From positions 310,001 through 374,000 of the forward strand of contig JAPMOS010000016.1 of NCBI GenBank assembly GCA_027972325.1: a DNA stretch of 64,000 bases, given 5' to 3'. The notes under the pieces were generated by a model. The model was not told the DNA's origin. It did not search any database and saw only the letters and a list, made by a program, of their open reading frames with translations. Positions within the stretch are counted from its first letter, which is position 1, and each line of letters begins with the position of its first letter. Source of the stretch: Paratrimastix pyriformis. Its lineage: Eukaryota > Preaxostyla > Paratrimastigidae. The position numbers and the translations under genes are program-made. Shown here in pieces: positions 11,501 through 22,089 of this stretch.

Positions 11501-14226
11501 CCACCCAGTCGTCATCACCACCCACTCATCCAATCGTCATCTACCATCACCATTGCAATAACGCCATCATCGTCATCATCACCAGCAGCGGCAGCCAAGA
11601 TCGGCAGTGCGGGAGGAGGAGGGGGATCGCTGCAGGCGGACCAGGGATGGCGCCCCACTGGCCCTTGGGAGGGGTGCGCGGCCGCGGGGTGCTGGTTCTG
11701 GGGGGGAGGAGAGGAAGGCGGCGAGATGAGGGGCGAACGGAACGGCGGAAGAGGCTGGGAAAGGTCCCAGAATGGGATGCGGTGGGCGGTGGGGGTATGG
11801 GCGCAGGGGGGCGCGAGGGGTGCGGGGCGCTGCGGACGCGGAGGGGGCGGGGACCGGGTCGGGGTTCCCTGAGCCGGCGAGCCCTTGGGCCACTGCGCAC
11901 GTTACCCCCACCAAGCGGCCCAGATGATGATCCGATATGGCCACCATCCATCCATCCATCCATCCCACCCAGTCGTCAACATCAACATCATCCTAATCAT
12001 CATCTAATCATCATCATCTCATCATCATATCATACAGTCATTCAGGCACCGGGATGGGGGATGAGGAGGCCACGGACGGGGCGCCGGGTTGGTGTCTGCT
12101 GCCTTGGCTGCTCCTGATGAGGCTGTGGCTGACCCTCGGCGGGGCTCGGGGCCTCGGCCAGGTCGTGGTGCCACCGATCCGAGTCGCCAGGGGCCGCCGA
12201 CCGGGCCGGGGCAGACAGGGGGTGCGCCACGGCGCCGACCATGACGTTGTCGGCCGACGCGGTGATGGCAGCACTGGGGGGCGGCGGTGTGGTGTGGTGG
12301 TGGATGTGGTGGATGTGGTGGTGTGGTGTGGTGGTGAATGCGTGTGGTGGTGGTGGATGTGGTGGTGAATGTGGTGGTGTGGCGTGATGGTGGGAATGCG
12401 TCTGCGTATGTGTGTGTTGCCAATACAGCGAGAGGGGAGGGGAGGGAGGGAGGGGAGGGGAGGGAGGGGAGGGGAGGGGAGGGGAGGGGAGGGGAGGGAG
12501 GGGAGGGAGGGGAGGGGAGGGGAGGGGAGGCGCACGGGAAGAGGGGTGTGGACGGGAGGGGGAGGCATGGCGGGGGCATGGCGCGGCGATGGCCGCATGG
12601 ACGGCCTCGTCCTCATCCTCCTCCTCCTCGGCCGCGGGGCTGCGGGGCCGATGGGGCGTGGACAGGGGCGGGGCGGATGCTGGCGGGGCGGCGCGGGGGC
12701 TGCGGGCTGCTGCCGCTTGGGAGTCGACGCGGCCATGGCGCTGCGAGCCGGGGAGGGGAGGGGAGGGAGGGAGGGAGGGAGAGGGGAGGCAGACAATCCA
12801 CCGGAAGAAGATGATGAAATAATGGGGGCAGGAGAGGGGGGCGTGGGACCGATGCTGGACAACCCGGGGTGTGGTGATGTCTGCGTACGTGGGAGGGTCA
12901 GACGGACGCGGCGATGGACATGGGGCCGGCTGCTGTCGGGGCGCCAACAACGGCTATCTCCTTCACCTCCGCCGCCGGGGCGGGGGCGGCCGGGGCGGGG
13001 AAGGGCGGCGGGGCCACCGGCACGGCGGGGGTCGGGCGGGCCGTGCGCAGGGCACGCAGGGCAGCCCGGATGGCGGACACACGCTGCCGGCGGGCGGCAA
13101 CCTGCATGCAGCCAAGACGAGGCGGAGGTGCAGGTTTCAGGGCGGTGGCGGTGGGCGCGTGGGGAAAAGGGGGAAGGAGGGAGGAGGCGGGGGAGGCGGG
13201 GGGAAGGAGGGAGGAAGCGGAGGGAAAGGAGGGAGGAAGCGGAGGGGAAAGGAGGGAGGAGGCGGAGGGGGAAGGAGGCGGGGGGGAAGGAGGCGGGGGA
13301 AGGTCTCCAATAGGGGGGTGTAAAAGCCGCGGACCTCGGCCTCCGCCTTGCGGAGCTCGGCCTTGGCCTCGACCAGGAGGGCCTTCTGGATGACCCGCTG
13401 GGCGAACTGGGCAACGACCGGGTCGGACGCCAGGCGGTCGGGCTCGTCCTCATCGTCGGCTTCGTCGGCGACCGGGGCGGAAGCCGCCGGAGAGGCCGCG
13501 GGGGCTGCCTCGAAGGCCGGCCGTGGGGCAACGGCCGGAGTCACAGGGGCCGGGTGTGGAGGTGGAGCCACAGGGGGAGCCATGGGAGGTACCGCGGGGA
13601 TAACAGCCGCAGTGGCGCGAGCAGAGGCGGCTCGTTTGACGGCCCGTTTGCTGGGGAGGGCAGGGACCACCGGGCCCGCGGAGTGGGACGGCTGGAGGGC
13701 CGCCCGGGTGGCGACGGGCTGGGCGGTCTGTGGGCGCTGCGGAACGCCGACGTGCGATGGGAGCGGATGTGCCGCCGCGTGATTTTGTCTCTTTTTCTCG
13801 GAGAGTTTTGCCATGACCGCGTGCTGTGCCATGGCCGCTTGCACTGCCGAGGTCGTAGGCGCCAAGTAGGTGGGGGCTGTCCAAGGGACAGCGGCCTCTT
13901 CTTCCTGGCGGGAGCCATATGGCACATTGTATGGAGATTGGGCCGAAACAGAAGCAATGGTGTTCGGTTGTGCAGAGACCGGTCGACGTGGCTGGGAATG
14001 AGGGGCAAATGCTGAGCCGTTTGCTTCTTCCAATGGGCTGATGGCAGGTGCAGCTCCAGTGCGGCCTGCCTGTCTTTGCGACGGGTGTGCCGCCAAGGGT
14101 TGAGCTTGAATGTCTGGCCGAGGGTGAGCTCGGAAGTGTTTGCTGAAGGGGTTGCCGGATGGCGGAACTGTGGATAACAGAAAGATGATCTAAAGGAAGC
14201 ATTTCAAGGAGACCTTGACGGGACAT
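2533..14226 (-). CDS. DIS3L2/SSD1-type RNB 3'-5' exoribonuclease with two cold-shock cassettes
   Basis: Processive 3'-5' exoribonuclease of the RNase II/R family, expected to degrade cytoplasmic RNA. Start: a 13-nt exon (ATG 14226-14224), intron 14168-14213, then a disordered Ala/Pro-rich N-terminus to about 11.6 kb with a short coiled coil. CSD cassette 1 spans 11.4-9.65 kb and cassette 2 spans 9.7-7.2 kb. The RNB domain follows: [10 protein letters not shown] (about 7060), catalytic [18 protein letters not shown] (about 6640) with all four Asp present, [25 protein letters not shown] (about 5800), [18 protein letters not shown] (about 4990) and [17 protein letters not shown] (about 4400). 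An S1-like region (3.2-3.6 kb) and an acidic tail end at the stop, 2533-2535. No PIN domain, so DIS3L2/SSD1 rather than DIS3. The frame shifts between HFALN and YFTSPIRR near 4420. About 20 exons; introns are loaded with GGA, poly-C and minisatellite tracts. Confidence 0.85.
3613..3690 (+). repeat. (GGA)n microsatellite in an intron
   Basis: About 25 GGA triplets run into a G tract, inside an intron of the RNB gene just upstream (in sense) of the exon starting [11 protein letters not shown]. On the sense strand it reads as a CTC-type pyrimidine tract, so it may serve as the 3' splice-site tract. Confidence 0.9.
6004..6114 (+). repeat. GAGAGGA and (GGA)n tract in an intron
   Basis: Seven-base GAGAGGA units pass into about 27 GGA triplets. 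They are preceded by three copies of a GATGATTGGATG unit (about 5940-5990). All lie between two RNB-domain exons and again appear pyrimidine-rich in sense. Confidence 0.9.
6695..6955 (+). repeat. Two adjacent minisatellites in an intron
   Basis: The first array (about 6705-6825) is built of GGTGGAATGAATGAGCA-like 17-bp units. The second (about 6830-6950) is built of GGGCGGGTGGAT / GGGCGGATGGAT 12-bp units. Both fill an intron between the exon carrying the [13 protein letters not shown] motif and the catalytic RNB exon. Confidence 0.85.
7750..7970 (+). repeat. 17-bp minisatellite, about 13 copies
   Basis: Unit TGATCGGATGGTGGTGC repeated head to tail about 13 times with almost no divergence, in an RNB-gene intron. 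There are no spacers, so it is a plain tandem repeat. The low divergence points to recent expansion. Confidence 0.9.
8752..8912 (+). repeat. (GTGGCA)n-type hexamer repeat
   Basis: GTGGCA, GTGTGGCA, GTGGCG and GCGGCA units alternate for about 160 bp in the RNB gene. They sit next to the second cassette's second cold-shock exon ([13 protein letters not shown]) and are most likely intronic. Confidence 0.8.
9645..11405 (-). other. First (extra) CSD1-CSD2 cassette of the RNB protein
   Basis: Minus-strand exons read [23 protein letters not shown] and [17 protein letters not shown] followed by RNRS (11225-11404), then DGDIVCLQL (about 10855), VVGIWD (about 10300), [16 protein letters not shown] (about 10015) and [11 protein letters not shown]...[10 protein letters not shown] (about 9715-9800). 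This is the complete order normally found once, just before the RNB domain. The second copy (9.7-7.2 kb) reads [32 protein letters not shown] with [26 protein letters not shown] and [14 protein letters not shown]...LGMKGS. The pattern EAYATV-x-G-x-x-VDV-x-x-PN-x-x-x-RNRS is shared, which supports an internal duplication. Confidence 0.7.
10940..11058 (+). repeat. 15-bp CATCATCCAGCTCAC minisatellite
   Basis: Eight to nine units of CATCATCCAGCTCAC, some with CAT in place of CAC. The array is bracketed by two copies of a 30-bp sequence GTTTGCTGTGAGGACGAGGG... (about 10916 and 11056). It lies in the intron between the two exons of cassette 1 CSD1. Confidence 0.85.
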
Positions 14227-14610
14227 GAAAAAGGGCGGGTCGGTCTGTTTGGTGGGCGCTCTGCTTCGAGTTCACTAGAACCTTGGGAATTGACCGCTCC
14301 GCCAAATGGAATCCGCACTTTTCGAGTGTGGTTGGTGACAACTCGCGGTTCCGAGGTCGTCAAACCACGCAAATGGCCAGCCGAAACAGCTCGAAGCCGA
14401 CCAAATGATCCCCAGCCTGGCCATCCGAAGAACACATCTCGCTCCATCTCTTGTGTGCAGCTCAAGAAAGAAAGAATGAGGAACACAAAAGAGTGCAAGT
14501 ACGCAATAGAAAAAGAAGAGACTCGCAACCAGCGCCAAAGAAGAAAAAAATCCAAACACATAAAAAAGGAGAAATGTTGTTCCAAAGAGAAGATGGTGAG
14601 GCGGAGTCCG
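14227..14610. other. Intergenic, AT-richer region
   Basis: This separates the start of the RNB gene from the 3' end of the membrane-protein gene; both are on the minus strand. It is clearly lower in GC than the flanking exons and contains A/T-rich stretches near 14460-14590. It probably holds the RNB promoter and the upstream 3' UTR. I see no convincing gene. Confidence 0.5.
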
Positions 14611-16377
14611 TCAGACGGCCGTGCTTCGGACAGCGGACATTGGTAGCGGTGACGGTGATGGCGTACTGGCGGGGCTCGTCCGGCCGAACGGGGATGGCGC
14701 CACCTTTGCCGGGGCGCATCCACACGCATCGAAACCGGAGGTGAAGAGGGCCAGAACCTGGGCGAACAGGCCGGCCACGGCGGGAATGAAGCCAAGGAGG
14801 GTCAGCGGCTGCCCCAGCAGCGCCATCTGGAAGGAGTCCCAGAACAGGGCCGGCAAGGCAACAACCAACCGGATGGCAACCGCTGCGAGGTGGCGCCGGC
14901 CCGGGGGTGAGGTCCACTGTCGCACGAAGAAGAGGACATCCAGGTAGAAGCCCAGAAACGAGTAGGCGAAGACCAGGGTCGTCAGGTTGAACTGCGGGAC
15001 CAGACGCACGTCCCCAGAATGGGGTCGCGACGGGAAGGGGAAAAAAAAGAGGAAGAGACCGAGATGAGCCCAACCGCCGGCAGGCAACGCCAGACAGTCG
15101 AACACAGGGAAATGCACAGGGAGGTGCGGGCAGACAGATCAACGCGGGGCAGGCAGACAAGAAGGACAGACCCCGGTCGAGATATTGAAGATGGGCACCT
15201 GGGCGTAGAAGTAGGCCGACGCTGCGATGGCGCCCCAGAGGATGAACAGGTTGGCCAGCTGGAAGCTCATCGCCAGCCGCTCCACCGAGACGAACTGCAG
15301 CTCGGCAGGCAGCCGGGCCGAGAGCAGCACCGCCAGGCCCAGCTGTCGCAGCCACCACCACCCCGCCGGAGATGAGATCAGGAGTGTCCATCCCCCCCTC
15401 CCTCCCTCCCTCGCCTCCCTCGCCTCCCCCCGGCTCAGCGCACTTGGCCGACCTGTTTGAGGTAGTACGCCACGTAATAATAGCAGCCCCCCATGGACAC
15501 GGTCACGAAGGCAGCCGCGAGGAGAAGCTTCACCGCTGCAACGAAAAGGGGAATGGGCCAGTGAGGGACGCCCGGCGGCGAGGGAGGGGGGACGGACACA
15601 CGGCAACGTAGGCCCCGAGGAAGAAGAGGAACCCTCGCTTGCCCGGATGGCCCAAATTTCGCGAGACCACGAACCAGAGCCCGTCAAAGACCGGCTCCAG
15701 CATGAGGTACCCGTAGACGTACAGGGGGGCCGGGGTGAGTACCCCGGAGAGCTCGATAATGGGTAATATGCCCAGCATGGAGAGGGCAGCCAGTGCCAGC
15801 ACCGCAACGATGCTGGGCACGTAGAGAAGGAGCCCAATGCGGTAGGAGCGCTGGCGCAGGGTGGGTGAGGGCGACTTCATCCGGCCGCTCGTGCCCCGTC
15901 CCACGCAGAGGAGCAGGAAGGACGCGAGTTCCACAAAAAGCGAGGTCCCCGTGAAGGTACTCGCGACAATCAGCGCCAGTGCGAATGTCGTTTGATCTGG
16001 GTAAGGGGAAAGATGGAACGTGGGGTGCCGGGCGGGAGGAAGGGGGGCGGACCTGGCTGAACGACAAACTCGGTGACGCCCACGGTGGTGTTCGTGGAAA
16101 GGTCTGTCATATCGACCTTAAAAAGACCCACATGTTTTCCGGACTTGAAAACAACTGGGTCAAGTACGGGCGTGATGTGGAGATATTTATCGGTGGAATC
16201 ACCGCTCCGTGGATATTCATAAACCCATAATCTGTAGCCCCCAGGAGATATTGTTGCACATTCCGATGCCGTCACAGTGACATTCATTCCTGGGTAGATT
16301 GTGGATGGTGTCAAATCCAGGGTGCACCCTTGCACAAGGGGGGCGTACGTGCACACCAATAGAAAAAAGAGCAGCAT
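14611..16377 (-). CDS. Signal-peptide, ectodomain and multi-pass membrane protein (receptor-like)
   Basis: Not recognised as a named family. ATG at 16377 opens a signal peptide (LLFFLLVCTYAPLVQGC). A roughly 110-residue luminal/extracellular domain follows with the look of an Ig/cadherin-like beta sandwich (TLDLTPSTIYPGMNVTVTAS; VFKSGKHVGLFKVDMTDLS; TVGVTEFVVQP) and N-glycosylation sequons. Seven to eight hydrophobic helices come next, among them FALALIVASTFTGTSLFVEL, IVAVLALAALSMLGILPII, LANLFILWGAIAASAYFYA, LTTLVFAYSFLGFYLDVLFF and LLGFIPAVAGLFAQVLALF. This layout resembles a seven-transmembrane receptor or a GOST/TMEM87-like protein; I cannot choose. The last exon has two open frames: one stops at 14611, and the alternative (PDEPRQYAITVTATNV) has better third-position GC, so the C-terminus is unsure. 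Confidence 0.65.
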
Positions 16378-16824
16378 CTCAGCGGATTTGTCCTCTCTCC
16401 CGGGCGAAGAAAAGCCAGAAGAGCACGTTTTTGCTCCCTGGGCCGGGCGAGAGGCGAGTGGAAATTGCCGGTGACACCGGGGTACGAATGCCCAAATACG
16501 TTCCGTTCTTTCTCTTGCTCCCTGTCCCCAAGTACTGATCAGTTTTCTCCTCTTACTCTCTCCCTTTGTGCGCTTTTCCCTTACCCTTTCCTCCAATAGT
16601 ATTGCGATTATTGCGACGTTTTCCTTACACACGACTCCCGTCTGTCGTTTCCCCGAGCGCACCGGCACATTATTTTTTGTTATTTTTTTAGCGAGTGTAA
16701 GGAAATCGCACAATAATGGGTGGAAGGTTTGTCTCTGATCGTTCCTGAACTGCCGCTTCACACTCCATTAGCACAAGGCCAACGTGCGAGCCTATTATCA
16801 ACAATTTCTTCCTCAGAATAGTTT
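16378..16824. promoter_or_regulatory. Divergent intergenic region
   Basis: 447 bp lie between the start codons of the membrane-protein gene (-) and the Pro/Gly-rich gene (+). It is AT-rich for this genome, with T runs near 16670-16695 and CT-rich stretches near 16500-16600. It is presumably a shared promoter region. No specific motif was identified. Confidence 0.4.
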
Positions 16825-17580
16825 GATGGGTGATATGGGCATGAAGGCTCCACCAAGTCTGTTGCCGATTTGTCTTTATCGGCCGCATCTTCACTCGCAT
16901 CATTTCTCTCCAGTGTCCTTCGCTCCCAACATGCCGGCGCCATTCCCTGGCGCTCTTCCTGTCAACCCCAACTCTGTCTCTCGTGGACCTTCAGTGCTTC
17001 CCCCTCCCATGGGTCCGATGGGTCCGATGGGCGGTCGCGAGGGTGGGCCCGGTGGCCCTCCCCCGATGGGCCCTATGGGCCCCATGGGTTTCCCACCCCG
17101 GTTCCCGCCCGGGATGCCATTCCCACCCCCGGGTGGCATGCCCCCCAACTTCCCTCCAGGTCTGCCTCACCCTGGGCCCCAATCCTCACACCTCCTCGTC
17201 ACCCTCCCCCAGGCATGCCACCCATGCCCCCAGGGATGAAGTTCCCCCCGGGGATGCCCCCGCCGCCCTGGATGATGGGCCCGCCCGGGCCCGGCGGGAT
17301 GCCGATGCCTCCTCCCCCCCAGGGCGGAGCCCCACCCCCATTCTTCCCACCCCACCACAGCAGCCGCAGCCGCAGCCGCAGCAATCGTCATCACAGGATC
17401 CAAACCTCCCGCCTCCTCCCCCCGGGGGCTTCCGATGAAGTGGATCTCCCCCCACCGCCGGGCCAGCTATGTCTTATCCTCCACTTTCACCCGCACCCGC
17501 ACGCTGCTCCCGTGCCAGACACCCTCCGCGCATCCCCCGTGACGAACGCGCACATCCTCCCGCTGCGCCGTGCCGCTTAA
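16825..17580 (+). CDS. Proline/glycine/methionine-rich low-complexity protein
   Basis: ATG at 16825 (MGDMGMKAPP), then a short intron (about 16856-16913, GTCTG...CCAG), an exon of MGPMGPMGG and PPGMPFPPPGGMPP repeats, a second intron 17160-17212 (GTCTG...CCAG), and an exon continuing PPMPPGMKFPPGMPPPPW. The composition is that of an RNA-granule or spliceosome-associated tail protein (U1-C, SF3A2 and SmB tails look similar), but no folded domain is present. The C-terminus is ambiguous: one frame ends at 17438 after a PQPQPQQSSS tract, the other continues through SSRSRSRSNRHH to 17580. Confidence 0.6.
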
Positions 17581-17843
17581 GGTCACCTCATCTCCCCCTC
17601 CCTCTCCCCCCTCCCCGATCGGCCGAGTGGGTTGTTCCCCCATCCGCCGGCGGGTATTTCCCCACATGTTGTTTTGGGCTCCATCCCCCCGGTCAGGGAC
17701 ACCTCCATCGGATCGTGAAACAAGTCTGTTCCTCTGCAAGCCATCCTGAACACCACCACCCCTGCAGCCGCTCCGCCCCTCCACCCATCCAGTTCGCACC
17801 AGAAGGGTCGAGGGGAGGGGCGTGTGGGTCGGGACGGGTGGCA

Positions 17844-19955
17844 TCATTGGGCATAAGGCGGCTCCTCCCCCAGGATGAGTTCCGCCTCCAGATCCACAAC
17901 CGTTGGGGCCCCATGTCCCGTCCCTGGGGCCATGGTCAGGTCCAGGGCCGGGACTGGGGCGGTGGCTAGAGCCTCGGGTGGAGCCTCTGTCGCATCGCGC
18001 CTCCGGCGGCGGCGGCGGGGTAGGGCCGGGTCGGCAGGATGGGCTGCGGGGGTGGCGGCCTCATCATCGGCAGGGGCGGCGGGGGCAGGCACAGGGGCCG
18101 GGACAGAAAGTGCACCGTCAGGGGCGCCAGGGACGGGGACAGGAGGCTGGTCCCGGTGGGCGGCGCGCCGTCGGCGGGGCCGCTTGTTGGGCAGGGCGGC
18201 GTCATGCGATCCACCAGCATCGGACCCTTCGCTCTCACTGCTGCCGCTCGCTGATGACACCGAGTCGCTCGCTGAACCCTCGCTGCTGCTGCTGCTGCTG
18301 CTGCTGCCACTGCTTCCTGTGCTGCTGCTGCTGCTCTCGTCTGACATTCGGCCGGCCTCCCGGGCCCGGGCCAGCCGCACCGCGTACCGGTCGCGCCTCC
18401 GTGCGGCCGCCCGGATGCCCCGGGCGAGTCCGGTCAGGGCCTTGCTGAGCTGCACCATCCGGGCGGGGTTGTGTCGCATGACGGGCATCGGGGGCAGCTC
18501 GTACCGGCTCCGGGGCGGATTGGCACCCGGGTCGGGGGCTGGAACGGCGTCGTCATCGTCGTCGTCGTCCAGGCAGATGGCGTCGGTTGAGGTGGTGCCG
18601 CGGTCCCGGTTGGCCCCCGCGTGGCCGAGCCACTCGGTGAAGGCCACTTTGTACTGGTCGCACTCCTAGGCAGCCATCACAAGAGACACGACGGTGTTAT
18701 GCCAACCGCACCCGGGGGAGGCAGGCATAACAAAATCCACGGGGAGGGGGTCGGGCCCCTCCTGCTGGGTTGGGTGGATGGTACCCCCCATGGTGGATGT
18801 CCCCTCATGGTGGCTGGTACCCTCCCACGGGTGGATGAGACCCCCATGGGGGAAGGTACCCCAGTTCTTCGTGATTGCGGACGTGGAGCAGGGGACCGAT
18901 CAATCGGACAGGAGCGGGGGCGGCAGGGCAGGGGCAGGGGGCAGGGAGCTGGAGGACCTCCTGGTAAGCCCGGGCCACATCGAGCTGCCTGCCCAACTCG
19001 GCCCTGGCCTCCTCATAGCGCGCCTCGCGCAGCTCGAGGGCCGTCTGCAAGTCGGCCAGCCGCTGGTCGGCCTGGTTCGGGAAGAGGGGGGCCTGGTGGG
19101 GGGCAGGTGGAGGCGTCGTCGAAAGTGCGGGCGTGGGGGGGGGGGGGGGGGGGGGGGGGGGGAAGGAGATGCGACGCGGGTTGTTGCGGGGAGAATGGGA
19201 GCCCAGAGTAGGCGACGTGAACGTGCGGTGCGTTTGCGTCCGGTGGATCGGGTGGGGTGGGCGTGCCAAACAGGGAGGAAGAAGCAACGGGAACTTAAAC
19301 ATAAGCAACCCCCCCCCCCCCCCCCCAAAAAAAAAAGCAGAGAAGTTGACGGGACAGTACCAAGGTGAAGGAATCCCCTTGTGCCGGTGCCGACCTTGGC
19401 CCAGAGGTCGGACACCTTGACGGCCATCCGGGCCTCCTCGGGCATGGGCTGTTGTTGTTGTTGCTGCGGCGGCGGCGGCGGCGGCGGCAGTAAGAGATCC
19501 CGAGCCGACGGAGGGGCGGCGGCGGCATCGGCAATCGCGCTGGCCGGGGGCAGATCCGCCAGGGGCCCCACGGGAAGCGGCGGCTGCACCGGCCCATCCG
19601 TAGCAACCGGAGCCCCGGGGGCGGCAGTGGCAACTGCGCCCGGAGGTGCCTCAGCATTCTTCTTCTTCTTCTTCTTCTTCTTTTTCTTTGGGGCTGTGGC
19701 CGCGCCCGCCGCCACCGCCGCGGCAGCTGGCACCGTGTCCGCGCCTGCCGCCTGGGGTCCTGATGCTGAAGCCGGTGCCGCTGGGGGCTGGTCGGGCGCG
19801 GGCGGGGCGGCGGTGACGGGTGTGGGAGCTGCGAAGGAGAGGTTGGCCGTGCCCGGGGTGGAAGCTGCAACGGCCGCGGCTGCCTGTGCGGCCGCCTGCT
19901 TGGCCTTCTTGATCTGCCGCGCCCGTTGGGCCTCGTCGTAGATGCTGCGCAACCA
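17844..19955 (-). CDS. Coiled-coil, Lys/Ser/Asp-rich protein (may be the C-terminus of the upstream exonuclease gene)
   Basis: Not recognised. Exons in order: IYDEAQRARQIKKAKQAAAQ (acceptor about 19950), Ala/Pro-rich text, a run of ten Lys, MPEEARMAVKVSDLWAK, then ADQRLADLQTALELREARY and ELGRQLDVARAYQE, then ECDQYKVAFTEWLGHAG, an Asp run (ICLDDDDDDD), MVQLSKALTGLARGI with an arginine-rich helix, a long Ser/Glu tract (about 18210-18340), the basic patch NKRPRRRRAA and a final VVDLEAELILGEEPPYAQ. Charge blocks of this kind are common in nuclear scaffold proteins. The first exon is preceded by an AG acceptor rather than a clear ATG, so earlier exons must exist. They could be the helical exons at 22.9-23.2 kb, which would create a 2.9-kb intron. 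Confidence 0.6.
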
Positions 19956-19974
19956 CCGGCCCCAATCATGATCA

Positions 19975-20294
<320 letters not shown>

Positions 20295-20295
20295 T

Positions 20296-21277
20296 ACATA
20301 TGTGAACGGGGTCATTAGAAAGGACGCGCACGCCCCTTGTATAGAAAATTACCAGCCCGTCCGGGGCCCCAGGCCCCCTCTGGGCCTGGGAGGAGGCCCC
20401 GGCCCGGTGCTGCTGGTGTGGCCGGGCGGACCCGGGTCGGGGATATACCCGGTGGTGACATGTCGAAGGGCCTGCATGGGCACCTGCGCCCCGAAGACCG
20501 GGCTTGTTGGCGGTCTGCAGGGGCCCTGGGCCACTCTGGGCGGGCACCAGACCGTGCTCGGACACTGGGCTGAGTGGATGAGATTCGACCCCTCGTCTTC
20601 CGGTCATGGTTGTTGGTCATGTGGGTGGATTTGGCCGGCAAACCGCTAGTGCCGCGTAATCTACACTCCATGGGGTCTCTGCGAATGTATTCAGATTGGG
20701 TCGCTGAGGCACACTCGGGTGTAGAGAGACATCGGAAGTCAGTCCTCGACATAACCCCGGTTCGGATGTTCACCCACACCCGAGTGTGCGTCAGCGCCCG
20801 GTTCTGGATACATTCGCAGAGACCCCATGGGGTGTAGATTACGGGGCACTAGCGGTTTGCCGTCCAGATCCATCCACATGACCAACAACCATGACCGGAA
20901 CACGAAAGGGGGGGGTCCGGGTGGGTACACTTCATCAACCCCACTCAGCCCGGTGCGTCCGAGACCGAGTCTTCTGCCCGCCCCAGAGTGGCCAAGGGGC
21001 CTCCTGCACACTGCCAACAAGCCCGGTCTTCGGGGCGCAGGTGCACACATGCAGGCCCCTTCGACATGTCACCCCCCCGGGTATACCCCCCGACCCGGGG
21101 GTCCGCCCGGGCTCGCCACACCAGCAGCACCGGGCTGGGCCCTGCCCTACTACCCCATAGGCACCCCAGACCCAGGCCCCGGGGGGCCACCTGGGGGCCT
21201 TTCCGACGGGGATGGGGCAATTTTCTATACAAGGGGCGTGCGCGTCCTTTCTAATGACCCCGTTCACATATATAAAT
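20296..21277. repeat. Long inverted repeat (foldback palindrome), arms about 430-500 bp
   Basis: The left arm starts TGTGAACGGGGTCATTAG and the right arm ends with its reverse complement (about 21260-21277). The arms stay alignable over their whole length. Shared blocks include GACATGTCGAAGG, GAAGACCGGGCTTGTTGGC, GGTCATGGTTGTTGGTCATG and CGGCAAACCGCTAGTGCC. They close on a loop of about 50 nt (about 20727-20775) bounded by CACACTCGGGTGT and ACACCCGAGTGTG. Arm identity by eye is roughly 80-90%, with small indels. There is no transposase or other long ORF. It could be a foldback/MITE-type element or a hairpin-RNA locus. Confidence 0.85.
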
Positions 21278-21773
21278 ACCGAAAAACAGGGACGACTTTT
21301 CGGGGGAAGGAACTGAGGGTGGCCTTCCAAAAATCTGTAAAATCCCAGGGCTCTCCCCCCGGCACCGACCCGACCCTACGGCAGTTGGTATTTTTAGTCC
21401 TCATGCCGTCGGACTTTTGCCAACTTAGGGGCAACACGCCATTTGCCAGGGGGAGAGTGCAGCCGTCATCACACCCTATGTGTTCGGGACCGGCTTACCG
21501 CAGCACTGCGGGGACGTCCACAGGCCACAGTGGTATCCTGGAGAGCGCACCGTGTTGTGAGTGGGGTCCGGCCAGCTGTCCGTGCGGCTCGGTCACCGTG
21601 GACCAGCACCCGAGAGAACCCGTCGCAAGGCCGGGATGGTAGGGGCATACATCAGGGGGGGATCGCCAACCTTGACCGGGCGGGCCATTGTGCTTCGGGT
21701 CTCCAAGCGGGTTCGGGCGGTGGTGGGCTAAGCTAGGCATCAAGGGCAGGGGGCCAGAGAGCGCTACCATGAT
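21278..21773. other. Unannotated sequence right of the foldback
   Basis: About 500 bp without a supportable gene, beginning TATAAATACC. Reading frames are short and lack family matches. It may belong to the same repeat unit as the palindrome or the satellite that follow each other here. Confidence 0.4.
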
Positions 21774-21822
21774 TCGCACCGATTTCGCACCGATTTCGCA
21801 CCGATTTCGCACCGATTTCGCA
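21774..21822 (+). repeat. 11-bp direct repeat (CGCACCGATTT)x4
   Basis: Four perfect copies of CGCACCGATTT followed by CGCAACAGTGTTG. Its sequence is unrelated to the satellite that begins 270 bp later. Confidence 0.9.
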
Positions 21823-22089
21823 ACAGTGTTGTCCGGACAACGATCGCACCTGAAGGTGGGGCCGGACGCAGCCTGGGCGCCACAGGCGCATGAGAGCCTA
21901 CCAGGTCTACTAAGCCTACTGTGTCTTGCGGCAGTTCGGCTTTTCGGCCCTTCGGCCCCTCCAATCCCATCTTCACAAGTCCCCCAGGGGGGGTGCCCCT
22001 GATATACCCTACTTGGGAGGCACCCCCAAAAAAGTATGGGAGGCACAGGAAAAAAATTATGGGACCAAAATTAAAGTCCAAAAAATTCA

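Noticed and set aside
11600-14226. PIN nuclease domain at the N-terminus of the RNB protein, as in DIS3
   Set aside because: The region is Ala/Pro-rich and disordered with a short coil; none of the PIN acidic motifs can be seen.
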